Source of the DNA: Pedobacter sp. SL55
GTDB lineage: Bacteria; Bacteroidota; Bacteroidia; Sphingobacteriales; Sphingobacteriaceae
Assembly: GCF_026625705.1 (NCBI RefSeq)
Contig: NZ_CP113059.1
Span: 3,844,001 to 3,908,000, forward strand
Length of the DNA stretch: 64,000 nucleotides
Direction: 5' to 3'
Shown here piece by piece: positions 6,514-16,576 of this stretch. A program made the translations under genes and the position numbers. Every line of letters starts with the position of its first letter. Position 1 is the first letter of the stretch. A model generated the notes under the pieces. The model ran no database searches, was not told where the DNA came from, and was given only the letters and a program-made list of their open reading frames with translations.

Positions 6514-9390
6514 TTAATTTTCATTTAATGGCAGCTCAATAACCACCACGGTTCCGGTACTTTGTTGGTTCTCGCCCACTTTATCAAAATACTGTATTAA
6601 AATTTTTTCAGTTTTGTTTTTGTTAAGCAACTCAATTCTGCTTTGAAGGGCAGCCGTAGCAAACGATTTATATTTAGATTGCTTGATTTGGTTAAGTGCC
6701 ATGCTTTTTTTTCTTCCTATCCCGTTATCTTCTATAGCAACCACTAACCTTTCGCTTGTTTTTGTAAACGTTATATTCAAGTACTTGTGGCCTTCTTTAT
6801 GCAATAAACCATGCTTAATGGCATTTTCTAAGTAAGGTTGCAATAGCATTGAAGGTAGTTTAATATCTTCTCTGCTTGTTATCCCAACTTCTGTAATTTG
6901 GTAATCAAAATCGGCATCAAAACGGGCTTTCTCTATATCTAAATAAAAACCTATGGTCTTTATTTCTTCGGCTAAAGAAACTTCATCTTTTTCAGACATT
7001 TCTAAAATGGTTCTGGTAAGATTTGCAAACTTTGAGAGGTAACTTACCGCTTGCCTTTTATCATTTGCTAAAATATAAGACTGAATAGTATTTAACGCAT
7101 TATAAAAAAAATGCGGGTTCATTTGAGATTTTATTGCCTTTAATTTAGATTGATTGAGGTTATTCTCTAAACTAATACGATCTAACTTTTGTTGATTAAC
7201 TAGGTTATTCTTTTTAATTTGATATCGATACAAAATATAGGCAATTGTAATAGCTAAGAGTACAAGCAAGCAAACAAACCAATAAGACCACCAAAAAGGT
7301 TGGCCTATGGTAAAGGTTACTTTTACGGGATGTTGATTTTTACCTACCTTAAAAAACACATTATAATTACCCGAAGACAGAGAACTAAGTTTTATACTAC
7401 CACTCTGTTCTGTAAGCCGTTGCCAAGTATCGTTATTAAGTTTGTAATACATATTTGCTTTTTCTTTTGGCGTAAAAGCCAATAAAGCATATTTAATTTC
7501 TAAGTTATTTTGGTTATAGGTAAGTTTTAAGAGTTGCTTATCGGTAAATATTTGATTATTTACCAAAACGTTTCCCACTATAAAGGTCTTCTTTATTGGC
7601 TGCTCTAAGTTACTTAAACTTTCAATTAATATTCCTTTTGCAGTAGCCATCACAAGTTTACCATCTGCTTCTACAATATCAGTTATTTCAAAATCCTGAT
7701 AAGAATTGGGCATTTTTTTTAGTTTCTCTTTTGGAAAGTAATAGCGATATATACCTGAATTTGTGTAAACAAACAGTGAAGCACCAGATAAACTTACACG
7801 ATAGGCGGATTTGATATGAGATGTTGCCTGCAACAAAGTTATTTTATTGCCTACTACTATTTCGTAGAGCTTACCATGGTTAGAAAGCGCAAATGTTCTA
7901 TTGTGGTAAACTACAAGTTTTCGAATAAATAGAGATTTTCCATCGAGCTTAATCTCTTGCTGACCTTGCAGGTTTACGCAATACAATCCTAAATTTGTTG
8001 CGTAATAAATGGTTTTACTAACTGAATTATAAGCGGTAGATTTTGCATTTAATTGAGAGCGTAAAGTAGTCTGCTCAAAATCGTACAGGTTGCTTGCCCC
8101 ATTAGAATAGAGCTTATCCCATTCGCTTTTTATATCTACTTTATTTAATTTGAATAAGCCAAAAGAACCGCTGGCAGCAAAGCTGTAGTATTTATCATCA
8201 ATCTTATCTACCTCTTTAATGGCAACACGGGCATTCACTATTTTTCGACGATTTTTTGTTAATACGTTAAATGTATTCGACGAAAAAATAACATATCCAG
8301 TTAGGGTATCTGCATAAAGTTGGTTGATTGCATGATTGCTGTTTCCTTTATAAAACTCTGTTTTTAGGTTAGTGTTTAGATCTAGTTGATGCAGGGCATC
8401 GTCTTCTGTAGAAATAAGAAGCTTGCCATTATACCTCTCTATTCTTATCGGCCTAGATGGCATTTCTATCAATTTATTCTTAAAATCGGGCACTAGAATA
8501 ATCCCTTTGTTTACAGTAGAAAACCAATAATTATTTCGGTTATCTTTAAATACATAAGAAACATTATAGCTTTCAAAGTATTTTTCTTGATTGCCATCTA
8601 GCGTACTAAGCTGAGCGCCTTTAGGGCTACAAAACCACAATCCGTCTATAGTACGTGATGCATTTTGCACAAAACTTAGATTTTTTGTCCTTGTACTTTT
8701 AATAAAGGTATTTTGAGGTGTTAAGTAATGAAGATAATTTGAGTTTTTAGAGACAAAAGCAACACCTTTAGCAGACTGCTGAATAATTACCGGATGTAAA
8801 CTTGTATTGTCAACGCTTTTTGGAAAAGGCATTTTTCGCAAAAGCTTTCCATTGCCAATTTCGTACAAAAAAGTACCTACTACATAGAATTTGTTATCAA
8901 TAGTATTAGCAGCAGAGAGTTCTGTATCTGTAAGAGAAATAAGCTTAACAAAATTAAGGCTCTTGAGGTCATAAACCATTACCCCTTTCTCTGCAATTAG
9001 GTAAAGAAAATTATCGGCAATGCCATATTTAAAATAGCCTCTTGGTTTTGGGTTGCCTAATGCTTTTAATTTTCCATTGCTTAGGTAATAGAGATAACCA
9101 TCAAAATTGCTATACCAAATACGTCCGTATTGATCTTGACTAATGCAGGAACCCGAGCGAGAGGTTTGTTGATCGGAATAGTAGGTTGTAAATTTTGCAC
9201 CATCGTAACTGCACAAACCCTCATCTGTTGCAAACCACATGAAACCCACTTTGTCTTGAAAAATATCGTACACACTATTGGATGGTAGGCCGCTAGATCT
9301 ATCAACAAAATAGTGATACGGATCTTGAGCGTACAATAATGGCATTGCAAAAAGCAACAGTAACGAAACAATTTTTAAGCGGATACACAT
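6514..9390 (-). CDS. LytS-type sensor kinase with periplasmic propeller domain
   Basis: This protein of about 958 residues has a signal peptide (MCIRLKIVSLLLLFAMPLLYA), a long periplasmic region of two-component-propeller repeats (GLPSNSVYDIFQDKVGFMWF, DQYGRIWYS and others), and a Y_Y_Y-like beta domain. One transmembrane helix follows near residue 735, then a His_kinase domain (SQMNPHFFYNALNTIQ) and an ATPase domain (YLENAIKHGLLH, VAIEDNGIG). ATG 9390 is chosen over the ATG at 9414 because the best promoter (-7 box 9399-9406) lies between them. The architecture resembles sensors of extracellular glycans or envelope state. The ligand cannot be read from sequence. Confidence 0.9.
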   Translation of the reverse strand: MCIRLKIVSLLLLFAMPLLYAQDPYHYFVDRSSGLPSNSVYDIFQDKVGFMWFATDEGLCSYDGAKFTTYYSDQQTSRSGSCISQDQYGRIWYSNFDGYLYYLSNGKLKALGNPKPRGYFKYGIADNFLYLIAEKGVMVYDLKSLNFVKLISLTDTELSAANTIDNKFYVVGTFLYEIGNGKLLRKMPFPKSVDNTSLHPVIIQQSAKGVAFVSKNSNYLHYLTPQNTFIKSTRTKNLSFVQNASRTIDGLWFCSPKGAQLSTLDGNQEKYFESYNVSYVFKDNRNNYWFSTVNKGIILVPDFKNKLIEMPSRPIRIERYNGKLLISTEDDALHQLDLNTNLKTEFYKGNSNHAINQLYADTLTGYVIFSSNTFNVLTKNRRKIVNARVAIKEVDKIDDKYYSFAASGSFGLFKLNKVDIKSEWDKLYSNGASNLYDFEQTTLRSQLNAKSTAYNSVSKTIYYATNLGLYCVNLQGQQEIKLDGKSLFIRKLVVYHNRTFALSNHGKLYEIVVGNKITLLQATSHIKSAYRVSLSGASLFVYTNSGIYRYYFPKEKLKKMPNSYQDFEITDIVEADGKLVMATAKGILIESLSNLEQPIKKTFIVGNVLVNNQIFTDKQLLKLTYNQNNLEIKYALLAFTPKEKANMYYKLNNDTWQRLTEQSGSIKLSSLSSGNYNVFFKVGKNQHPVKVTFTIGQPFWWSYWFVCLLVLLAITIAYILYRYQIKKNNLVNQQKLDRISLENNLNQSKLKAIKSQMNPHFFYNALNTIQSYILANDKRQAVSYLSKFANLTRTILEMSEKDEVSLAEEIKTIGFYLDIEKARFDADFDYQITEVGITSREDIKLPSMLLQPYLENAIKHGLLHKEGHKYLNITFTKTSERLVVAIEDNGIGRKKSMALNQIKQSKYKSFATAALQSRIELLNKNKTEKILIQYFDKVGENQQSTGTVVVIELPLNEN

Positions 9391-9398
9391 CTTTAAAC

Positions 9399-9428
9399 CA
9401 AATGTACACAACATACCATGATAAGCAA
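9399..9428 (-). promoter_or_regulatory. Bacteroidota promoter of the kinase-regulator operon
   Basis: On the minus strand TTG (9426-9428), a 19-nt spacer and TACATTTG (9399-9406) match the TTTG-N19-TAnnTTTG pattern. Transcription would begin only a few bases before ATG 9390, which decides the start codon. Confidence 0.65.
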
Positions 9429-9656
9429 GTAAGCCAGTTTACAAAACCTGAATTTCCATTAACAAACTACTAATAATTAAACTTTTATGTAACTATTTGC
9501 AATTATCAACTTTCGTTAACCCATATCAGCTTTTGGTAAACCCACTCTTAATTTCTCTAAAAAAGGAAAACATATTTGTACCATGCAATTGCTAAAGTTT
9601 GTCTTCGGTTTTATAAAATTCATATTATCAAAATCCATCAATTTAAAATAACGATT

Positions 9657-12350
9657 ATGAAAAAAATTTTTACTCTTACAGTTATATTTTCACTCTTACT
9701 TTGGATAACTCAGGTTAAAGCTCAGGTTACCAACGGCTTGATACAACATTTCAAGTTTGACAATTCTTACACCAACGAAGCGGGAAATATTGCATTCTCT
9801 GCGGCGTCTTTTACTACAGATAGAGAGGGTGTGCCTAATTCGGCGATATTAATCACAAACGCATTACAATCGCAGGCCGTGATTACGGGACTTCCCTATG
9901 GAAATGCAGCAAGAACAATTTCCTTTTGGGCAAAATCTAACGGATATTCTGGCTTAAATTACGATCCGGTTTTTACCTATGGCACAGGTACCAATAGCAA
10001 TGCTTTTAGCGGAAGTTTTAGTTTGGATAGAGTAGCTATTAACGCACATACCGATAATGCCACTTTTATTTTGGGGTTTGGAAATCAAAACACTGCAGGC
10101 ACTTGGTATCATTTTACCATGAGCTACGATGGTACTACAGCTAAAATATACCGTAATGGCATGCTGTTGGGAAGTTTAGCAAAAAACTGGAACACCATTA
10201 ACAACAATGACATTTTTAAACTTGGTGTTGGTGTTGGTGGAGAGCAATGGTTTAATGGCGCAATTGATGATTTAAAAATATTTGACAGAGCAATAACTGA
10301 TGCAGAAGCCGAGTTACTTTACAAAGGAAACATTGACGTTTGCACCAACTTACTCACTTATTTTAGCTTTAATAGTGGTACATCTGACCAAACAGGAACG
10401 GTTCCATTTACCACCACAGACCCTATTTATCCAGTTACTACAACACTAAGCAGATCAGGTGGCGCTGATTATGCCATACAAACTTTTCAAGCAGCTACGC
10501 AACCAAGAACAGCTACCATTCCAGGCTTGCCTACTGGAAACAGTGCAAGAACTATTGTATTTTGGTTAAGAACAACTACAGCCTTTTCTACCTCACAAAC
10601 CTATTTTACTTATGGCAATAACGCCAGTGCCCAAACTTTTGGCTTGTACAATAATGCATCAGGTAATCTTGTTTTTCAAGGATTTGGAGCAGGAAATGAT
10701 GTTACCACAACTGCAACTATTGCACAAAACACATGGGTTCAAGTTGCCGTAGTACATAACTCTAACATGGTTAAAATTTACACAAATGGCATATTAAGAC
10801 ATAGTTTTACCCCTACCAACACGTTAAACACTGGAAACTCAACCTTTAAAATCGGAGCGTTTAACGGCGCAGTAGATGATTTGGCTATTTATAGCCGGGC
10901 ATTATCATTCGGAGAAATTGAACACCTTTATAACAACAGCGTTTTAAGCTGTCCAGCTAAACCAGTAATTTCTGCAGTTTCATCAGTGGCTAACACCACC
11001 AGTTCAGCTACTATCAACTATAGCCTAAGGGCAAATAATTTACCAACTACCTCGGTAATTAGGTACGGCTTAGCTGCTAATAGTTTAACAGAACAAGTTA
11101 CCGGTATTACGGCCTCTGGAAACACAGTTACACCAGCAAACGTGGTACTTTCTGGCTTACAAGGCAATACTCAATACTTTTTCCAAATAGAAGCAACTAA
11201 TAGCGAAGGCTCTACCACAACTACAGGCGATTTTATTACATTTGGCCAAATTGCCAAATACGAATTTAATAACACGTACAACAATGTAAATGGTACCATA
11301 CCTTTTTCAAGTACCAATACCAGTTTCGGCCCAGATAGAAATAACAATCCAAATAGCGCTTTAATAAGAAGTTCTGCGGTAAATACAAATAGTGCCAGTA
11401 TATTAAACTTGCCAATTTCTACCACAAGAAGAACAATTTCTCTTTGGGTAAAAAGCACAGACGCTGCAAACAATAGCTCATCTAGAGGAATTTTCTTATA
11501 TGGCGCTGGTGCCACTGGTGCACTATTTGGCGCATATTTTAATACTAGTGGCGGTATAACTTTTCAAGGTAACAATGACCAAGCCATTACCAATTCAACA
11601 ATTGTTCAAAACCAATGGTTCCACTTTGCACTTTCTTACGATGGTACAAATGTACGAGCCTATATTAACGGAGACTTAAAACATACTTTTGTAAAACCTT
11701 TAGGTACAACAAACAGCGCTTTTTCGATAGGAAATTTTATAGGTAGTTTAGATGATTTGCATATTTACAACTATGTATTGTCTGATACCGAAGTTAACAG
11801 TTTGTTCGCAAACAATGCTGTACTACCAGTTAACTTAAAATCTTTTACCGCCAAAGCACAAAACAACTCTGCTATACTTAACTGGGAAACAGCTACAGAA
11901 ACCAACAACAGTCACTTTATCATCAAAAAAAGTGTTGATGGCGAAAATTTTACCCCTATAACTACCGTAACTGCAAAATTTGCAAATGGCGCTAAATATC
12001 AATTTATTGATAATAACCCAGCAAACGGCACCAACTATTATCAATTGTTACAGGTTGATTTAGATGGAAAAACTACAGATCTAGGCGTAAAAACGGTTAG
12101 CTTCTCTATCAAAAATATTGTTAAAGCTTTTCCAAATCCTGCCATAGATAAAGTAGACGTTACATTTAGCGCTGGCATTTACAACGCTGCAAAATTAACA
12201 GACATAAATGGTAGAGTTTTGCAGCAGATTAGCATTAGCAAATTACAACAAAGCATTACACTAAGCATAGGCAATTATGCTAAAGGCTTGTACCTACTTC
12301 AATTAAGTGGCGGTCAAGAAAAATCGACCCAAAGAATAGTTAAGCTATAG
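9657..12350 (+). CDS. Triple-LamG secreted protein with T9SS sorting domain
   Basis: This 897-residue secreted protein starts at ATG 9657, which gives a good signal peptide (residues 1-23, ending VKAQ). Three concanavalin/LamG-like domains (about 25-215, 225-430, 535-715) repeat the pattern ARTISFWAKS, WYHFTMSYDGT, KIYRNG and GAIDDLKIFDRAITDAE. A fibronectin-like stretch separates the second and third, and a second beta module (NGTNYYQLLQVDLDGKT) precedes a type A T9SS C-terminal domain (KAFPNPAIDKVDV, GRVLQQ, KGLYLLQL). It is probably exported by the type IX system and attached to or shed from the surface, where it may bind glycans or mediate adhesion. It diverges from a sensor kinase gene that might control it. 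Confidence 0.9.
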   Translation: MKKIFTLTVIFSLLLWITQVKAQVTNGLIQHFKFDNSYTNEAGNIAFSAASFTTDREGVPNSAILITNALQSQAVITGLPYGNAARTISFWAKSNGYSGLNYDPVFTYGTGTNSNAFSGSFSLDRVAINAHTDNATFILGFGNQNTAGTWYHFTMSYDGTTAKIYRNGMLLGSLAKNWNTINNNDIFKLGVGVGGEQWFNGAIDDLKIFDRAITDAEAELLYKGNIDVCTNLLTYFSFNSGTSDQTGTVPFTTTDPIYPVTTTLSRSGGADYAIQTFQAATQPRTATIPGLPTGNSARTIVFWLRTTTAFSTSQTYFTYGNNASAQTFGLYNNASGNLVFQGFGAGNDVTTTATIAQNTWVQVAVVHNSNMVKIYTNGILRHSFTPTNTLNTGNSTFKIGAFNGAVDDLAIYSRALSFGEIEHLYNNSVLSCPAKPVISAVSSVANTTSSATINYSLRANNLPTTSVIRYGLAANSLTEQVTGITASGNTVTPANVVLSGLQGNTQYFFQIEATNSEGSTTTTGDFITFGQIAKYEFNNTYNNVNGTIPFSSTNTSFGPDRNNNPNSALIRSSAVNTNSASILNLPISTTRRTISLWVKSTDAANNSSSRGIFLYGAGATGALFGAYFNTSGGITFQGNNDQAITNSTIVQNQWFHFALSYDGTNVRAYINGDLKHTFVKPLGTTNSAFSIGNFIGSLDDLHIYNYVLSDTEVNSLFANNAVLPVNLKSFTAKAQNNSAILNWETATETNNSHFIIKKSVDGENFTPITTVTAKFANGAKYQFIDNNPANGTNYYQLLQVDLDGKTTDLGVKTVSFSIKNIVKAFPNPAIDKVDVTFSAGIYNAAKLTDINGRVLQQISISKLQQSITLSIGNYAKGLYLLQLSGGQEKSTQRIVKL

Positions 12351-12391
12351 TAAATCGTTTACGCTAAAAAAACAGAAACCTATAAAAAAGC

Positions 12392-12427
12392 AAAAGGGAA
12401 GCTCATTTTACATGACTTCCCTTTTTT
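12392..12427. terminator. Bidirectional terminator
   Basis: The stem AAAAGGGAAG (12392-12401) pairs with CTTCCCTTTT, followed by a T-run to 12427. It lies between the convergent LamG and aldo/keto reductase genes and has A/T runs on both sides. Confidence 0.85.
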
Positions 12428-12432
12428 CATTT

Positions 12433-13416
12433 TTAAAACTGTGGCACTTCTGGCTTAGTTTTTACTATTTCTTCTATTTGAGCTATTACCTCATCGCTTA
12501 GCAAAGGCAACACGTCTAAAACTTGTAAATTTTCTTGCAATTGCGGCACTTTAGATGCACCTAAAATTACCGTACTCACATTTGGATTTTTTAAGCACCA
12601 AGCAATAGATAGTTTAGCTAAAGAAACATTCAAGCTATTTGCTAATTCTTGTAAAACTGTAGCTTTCTCCATTCTATCGGCAGCCAATGTTCTGTCTTTT
12701 AACCACTCTAAACCCTGCATTCCTAATCTGGTACCTTCTACCCCACTGTTGGTATATTTGCCAGATAAAATACCCGATGCCAATGGCGACCAAATGGTAG
12801 TGCCCAAGCCGTGGTTTTTAAATAAGTGCAAATGCTCGTTTTCTAATTTCTCACGCTCAAATAGATTGTATTGTGGTTGTTCCATGGTTGGCCCAATCAA
12901 ATTATATTGCTTAGCAACCGCAATGGCTTCCATAATTTCTACAGCGCTCCACTCCGAAGTTCCCCAATATAAAATCTTGCCTTGCTGTAGCAGCGTATTC
13001 ATAGCAAAAACAGTTTCCTCAATCGGCGTGTTTTTATCTGGGCGATGGCAAAAGTATAAGTCAAGATAATCTACCTGCAAACGTTGTAAAGCAGCATTAC
13101 AAGCTTCAATAATATGCTTGCGAGATAGCCCCATTTGGTTAGGCCCTTTTCTTTCGGCACCAAAAAACACTTTGCTAGATACCACAAAAGTGTCTCGCTC
13201 CCATTTTTGGTTTTTAATGATGTTGCCCATCACAATCTCTGATTTACCTTCGGCATACCCTTCGGCATTGTCGAAAAAATTAACGCCAGCATCGTAAGCT
13301 ACACCCATTAATTCATCAGCTACTTTATCTGTAATTTGGTTGCCAAAAGTTAACCAGCTACCAAACGAAAGGGCGCTTACCTGCAACCCCGATTTTCCTA
13401 ATCTTCTATATTCCAT
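12433..13416 (-). CDS. Aldo/keto reductase, Kv-beta/YghZ-like
   Basis: This 327-residue NADPH-dependent reductase probably reduces aldehydes or ketones in the cytoplasm. The start at 13416 (MEYRRLGKSGLQVS) matches the usual N-terminus of the family; an ATG-less extension lies upstream. The catalytic tetrad is visible: Asp in NFFDNAEGYAEG with Tyr four to six residues later, Lys in VVSSKVFFG and His in DLYFCHRPD. The C-terminal CLKNPNVSTVILGASKVPQLQENL binds NADP. It is a single gene, with a shared terminator on its downstream side. Confidence 0.9.
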   Translation of the reverse strand: MEYRRLGKSGLQVSALSFGSWLTFGNQITDKVADELMGVAYDAGVNFFDNAEGYAEGKSEIVMGNIIKNQKWERDTFVVSSKVFFGAERKGPNQMGLSRKHIIEACNAALQRLQVDYLDLYFCHRPDKNTPIEETVFAMNTLLQQGKILYWGTSEWSAVEIMEAIAVAKQYNLIGPTMEQPQYNLFEREKLENEHLHLFKNHGLGTTIWSPLASGILSGKYTNSGVEGTRLGMQGLEWLKDRTLAADRMEKATVLQELANSLNVSLAKLSIAWCLKNPNVSTVILGASKVPQLQENLQVLDVLPLLSDEVIAQIEEIVKTKPEVPQF

Positions 13417-13540
13417 TTCATGAAAATTTGATGGCAACAATTTAGCAAGTTATCGGCAGACCAAAAACCAATCATTAAGATTTTACAAAAACAAAACTTT
13501 ATTGCTAGATATTCCTAACTTTAAAAACTAAATAAAATTG

Positions 13541-14474
13541 ATGAAACGAATACTTTTAATTTTGCCATTAGCACTGCAACTAGGTTGCGGATCTGTTAAA
13601 GAAGTTAAAACAGCAAATACTCAATTGCTAAAGGATGTTGAAATCTTGTCTTCAGATGAATATGAAGGTCGTAAATCTGGCACCAAGGGCAGCGAGCTTT
13701 CTAGGGTATATTTGGTAAAAAGACTAAAGCAAATTGGTTTAGAAGCACATCCCGAGTTGGGGAAATATGAACAAAACTTTGATATTAAAGGACGCAATAG
13801 CATTACCAAAGGTGTTAATTTGATTTCGTATGTAAAAGGTAAAACCGATGATGTGATTGTAGTATCTGCACACTATGATCATATTGGTATCATCAATAAT
13901 GAAATTTATAATGGAGCTGATGATAATGCCTCTGGTGTGGCAGCTCTGCTAAGCTTCGCAAAATATTTTAAGGAAAACCAACCCAATAACACCATCATTT
14001 TTGCGCTGTTTGATGCCGAAGAAATGGGGCTACAGGGCGCAAAAGCTTTTGTGGCTAATCCGCCAGTTGCACTAAACAAAATTAAACTTAACATTAATAT
14101 GGATATGATTAGCCATAACGATAAAGGCGAACTTTATGCGGTTGGTACATTTAAATATCCAGAATTAAAAGAAATTGATTACCACTAATCCTAACATTAA
14201 ATTATTGTTGGGGCATGACGACCCAAAGCTAGGTCATGATGATTGGACCAACCAAAGTGACCAGGGTGCTTTTAATGCCAAAAACATTCCTTTTATTTAT
14301 TTTGGAGTAGAAGACCATAAAGATTACCACAAAGCTACAGATGAGTTTAAGAACATTAACCAAGAGTTTTATATCAATGCGGTAGGCGTAATAAAGGAAG
14401 TGATTATCAATATAGATAAGCAACAAGATATACAGCGCATTTTTAGAGAAAACCTACAAATGAAAAAGCAGTAG
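13541..14474 (+). pseudogene. M28 zinc peptidase lipoprotein, frameshifted
   Basis: The first frame (13541-14188) carries a lipobox LGC near residue 17 and M28 zinc ligands in VSAHYDHIG, NGADDNASG, DAEEMGLQG and NMDMISHN. The remaining part (VEDHKDYHKATDEF, with the last His ligand) is in another frame up to 14474. Removing one A from the A4 run at 14167-14170 joins them as PELKKLITTNPNIK and gives a normal protein of about 310 residues. As sequenced, the product loses its last zinc ligand and would be inactive. A sequencing indel is as likely as real decay. A strong terminator follows. Confidence 0.85.
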
Positions 14475-14478
14475 AAAA

Positions 14479-14511
14479 AAAATCCCAACTTTTAACCAGT
14501 TGGGATTTTTT
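14479..14511. terminator. Bidirectional terminator
   Basis: The stem AAATCCCAACT pairs with AGTTGGGATTT (right arm from 14498) and ends in T5-T6, between the M28 gene and the convergent small gene. Confidence 0.88.
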
Positions 14512-14512
14512 G

Positions 14513-14779
14513 TTAGAAATCTATATCTACAATAGAGTTAATGGGTACGTGTACATTATTTTTCAATTGGAGGTATTTTTCGGTAACAGACCAAACGGTT
14601 GTACTTACTTTTCTGACCCCTTGTTTCGTATTAAAGGCAATATAAGCCTTTGATTTAAACTCATTTCCTAATCTTTGCGCATACGAAAGCTTGGCCAACA
14701 TCTCCTCAGACAATGGCACATCTGCGGGCAAAAACTCGGTTACGTTTATTTCTTCTTTTTCTATTAATTCACCAATCAT
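14513..14779 (-). CDS. Conserved-looking small cytoplasmic protein
   Basis: This 88-residue protein has no signal or membrane segment. An acidic N-terminal half (IGELIEKEEINVTEFLPADVPLSEEMLAKL) is followed by a beta-rich half (KAYIAFNTKQGVRKVSTTVWSVTEKYLQLKNN) that ends VPINSIVDIDF. The second half resembles a small SH3/Tudor-like barrel in its strand pattern, which is only inference. I do not recognise it, but it has good codon usage, a proper ATG and its own terminator. Confidence 0.7.
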   Translation of the reverse strand: MIGELIEKEEINVTEFLPADVPLSEEMLAKLSYAQRLGNEFKSKAYIAFNTKQGVRKVSTTVWSVTEKYLQLKNNVHVPINSIVDIDF

Positions 14780-14878
14780 AAGTATTACATTTTTAGTTAA
14801 ACAAGCTTAACAATTTTTTAAAACAATAACAATATCGTATCTTAATTTTTAGACAGTGTTTTGTAAAAATTTAATAGC

Positions 14879-14904
14879 AAAAAAAAGACCGCTAATGCGG
14901 TCTT
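14879..14904 (-). terminator. Terminator of the S41 protease gene
   Basis: On the minus strand an 8-bp stem (14885-14892 with 14897-14904) with a TAAT-type tetraloop is followed by a run of eight T, 20 bp after the stop codon. Confidence 0.85.
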
Positions 14905-14923
14905 AATATGTTTTAATGTAGTT

Positions 14924-16537
14924 TTAATTTTTTAATTTAAACCTGTTTTCTATCATGCCATTAAACTTGTTGCTTAACTCTGCACCAATAACGTTGGAAG
15001 AAGATACTGTGTTAAACATTTTAACACTAGACATGGTTGTATTGTTAACCGATTTGGCATTTGGAGCTAACACACTAACAGCCTTAGCTATATAAACATC
15101 ATTCGGATTTCCAAAATCAAACATTGCGGTACCTGTTGGCACTTCAGCTAAATCATAATCTGGAACCATACCACTATAATAACCACCTTGGCCCAGAGAA
15201 TTTTTGCTTTCAAATAAAGAATAATAAATATCGTATTTATTCTCTATTGTTATAGGGAAAAAACCAACTGGCTTTCCGTAAGTTTTTCTGCCCACAAGTG
15301 TTACGTTAACATGAGGTTTTAAATTATTGATCAATAACTCACTTGCCGAAGCCGTACCTGCAGCAACAATAAATACAATATTTCTTACACCAGTTAACGG
15401 TCCAGTTTTCGAAAAACTAATTGTATTGGCACTAACAGAATAATTTACATCAGCATAGGTATCTATCTTGCCATCATTATTTTGATCTTGCACTTTATTA
15501 TTTACATCTAACAAAGGCTGGTTAGCTAAAATTTTAGCATTACCAGATTGCATAACGCTATTGAAGTGCTCGCTAAACATTACCCCGCTAACGCCAGAAG
15601 GTGCAATTAAATTAGTTAGATATTCTGCGGTAGAAACGTAACCGCCGCCATTATATCTCAAATCAATTATCAAATCAGTTACTCCCTCGGTTGCAAAATT
15701 TTGAAATATGGGGTCAAACCTAGTATCAGAAGCTGGCGTGTTACGTGTAGCCGGATTAGTTAACTTTGCAAACCTGGCGTAAGAAATATAACCAATTTTC
15801 TTCCCGTCGGCATTAATAATACGCGATTTATAAATTGGACTACTCGCATAAGACACCTTAGTTAAATTAGCTGAAAAGGTAGTGCCATCAACACCTCTAA
15901 CGGCCTCAACGCTAACAGAGTTCTCAACAGCGTTAAGTATAGCAATCCCTTTTTCCTCGGTGTAATTAGTACCGTACTCAATTCCATTAATTTTTGTTAG
16001 TTTATCCCCTCTAACAAAGCCAGCTTTATCTGCCGGCGAATTTGGTTCTACCGCTCTTACATACACATTATAGTTTGCTGTAGTACCGTAAAAACCAACA
16101 TCTAAACCAACGTCATTACCGTTACCTTCTAAATCTACAGAAGCTTCGGGATTGATTACGGCTACAGGGTTTTTATTTGCCTTATCGAAAACGTAAGAAA
16201 ACTTAGATCTAGTTGCTCCCGTAGTCCATTCAAAGGGATTGGAATATTTGGTTATTTCGAAAAGCGCTTGAGCATAATTCTTAGCGTCTGTTGTTTGAGT
16301 AGTATACTGCCGTGGATTAAAAACCTCATAAGTTGGTAGTTTGTCATTCCACAAGTAAACTTCTTTAGCATACAAAAAAATCGAATCTAAACTTAATTGT
16401 TGCCTAGTTGCGGTAGGTGTTGTTGTAGGCGGCGTCACCACTGGCGGTGTTACTGTAGGCTCTGTTTTACTCTTTTTACAGGCACCCAAGGCCAACATTG
16501 ATACCGCAGTTAGGACCAATAAATATCTTTTATTCAT
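14924..16537 (-). CDS. S41 (C-terminal processing) peptidase lipoprotein
   Basis: This 537-residue lipoprotein has lipobox LGAC at Cys20 and a Pro/Thr-rich linker to about residue 45. An N-terminal helical domain comes next, then a PDZ domain (about 170-245: VRAVEPNSPADKAGFVRGDKLTKING), then the tail-specific protease core with DLIIDLRYNGGGYVSTAEY. The nucleophile is in VAAGTASASELLINNL and the Lys is in RKTYGKPVGF. It probably acts on unfolded or C-terminal peptides in the periplasm. It is a single gene with its own terminator. The DYDLAEVPTGTAMFDFGNP segment is typical of Bacteroidota members. Confidence 0.9.
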   Translation of the reverse strand: MNKRYLLVLTAVSMLALGACKKSKTEPTVTPPVVTPPTTTPTATRQQLSLDSIFLYAKEVYLWNDKLPTYEVFNPRQYTTQTTDAKNYAQALFEITKYSNPFEWTTGATRSKFSYVFDKANKNPVAVINPEASVDLEGNGNDVGLDVGFYGTTANYNVYVRAVEPNSPADKAGFVRGDKLTKINGIEYGTNYTEEKGIAILNAVENSVSVEAVRGVDGTTFSANLTKVSYASSPIYKSRIINADGKKIGYISYARFAKLTNPATRNTPASDTRFDPIFQNFATEGVTDLIIDLRYNGGGYVSTAEYLTNLIAPSGVSGVMFSEHFNSVMQSGNAKILANQPLLDVNNKVQDQNNDGKIDTYADVNYSVSANTISFSKTGPLTGVRNIVFIVAAGTASASELLINNLKPHVNVTLVGRKTYGKPVGFFPITIENKYDIYYSLFESKNSLGQGGYYSGMVPDYDLAEVPTGTAMFDFGNPNDVYIAKAVSVLAPNAKSVNNTTMSSVKMFNTVSSSNVIGAELSNKFNGMIENRFKLKN

Positions 16538-16576
16538 TTTATAGTTAATAAGTAGTACTAATTAACGAATTATTTT

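Noticed and set aside
9571..9578. CATATTTG as promoter of the LamG gene
   Set aside because: The only upstream TTTG is about 33 bases away, too far for the known spacing.
9576..9657. Upstream TTG start for the LamG protein
   Set aside because: It would put 27 non-signal residues in front of a good signal peptide at ATG 9657.
14175..14474. Second M28 fragment as an independent gene
   Set aside because: It starts mid-domain and carries the last zinc ligand of the preceding frame.
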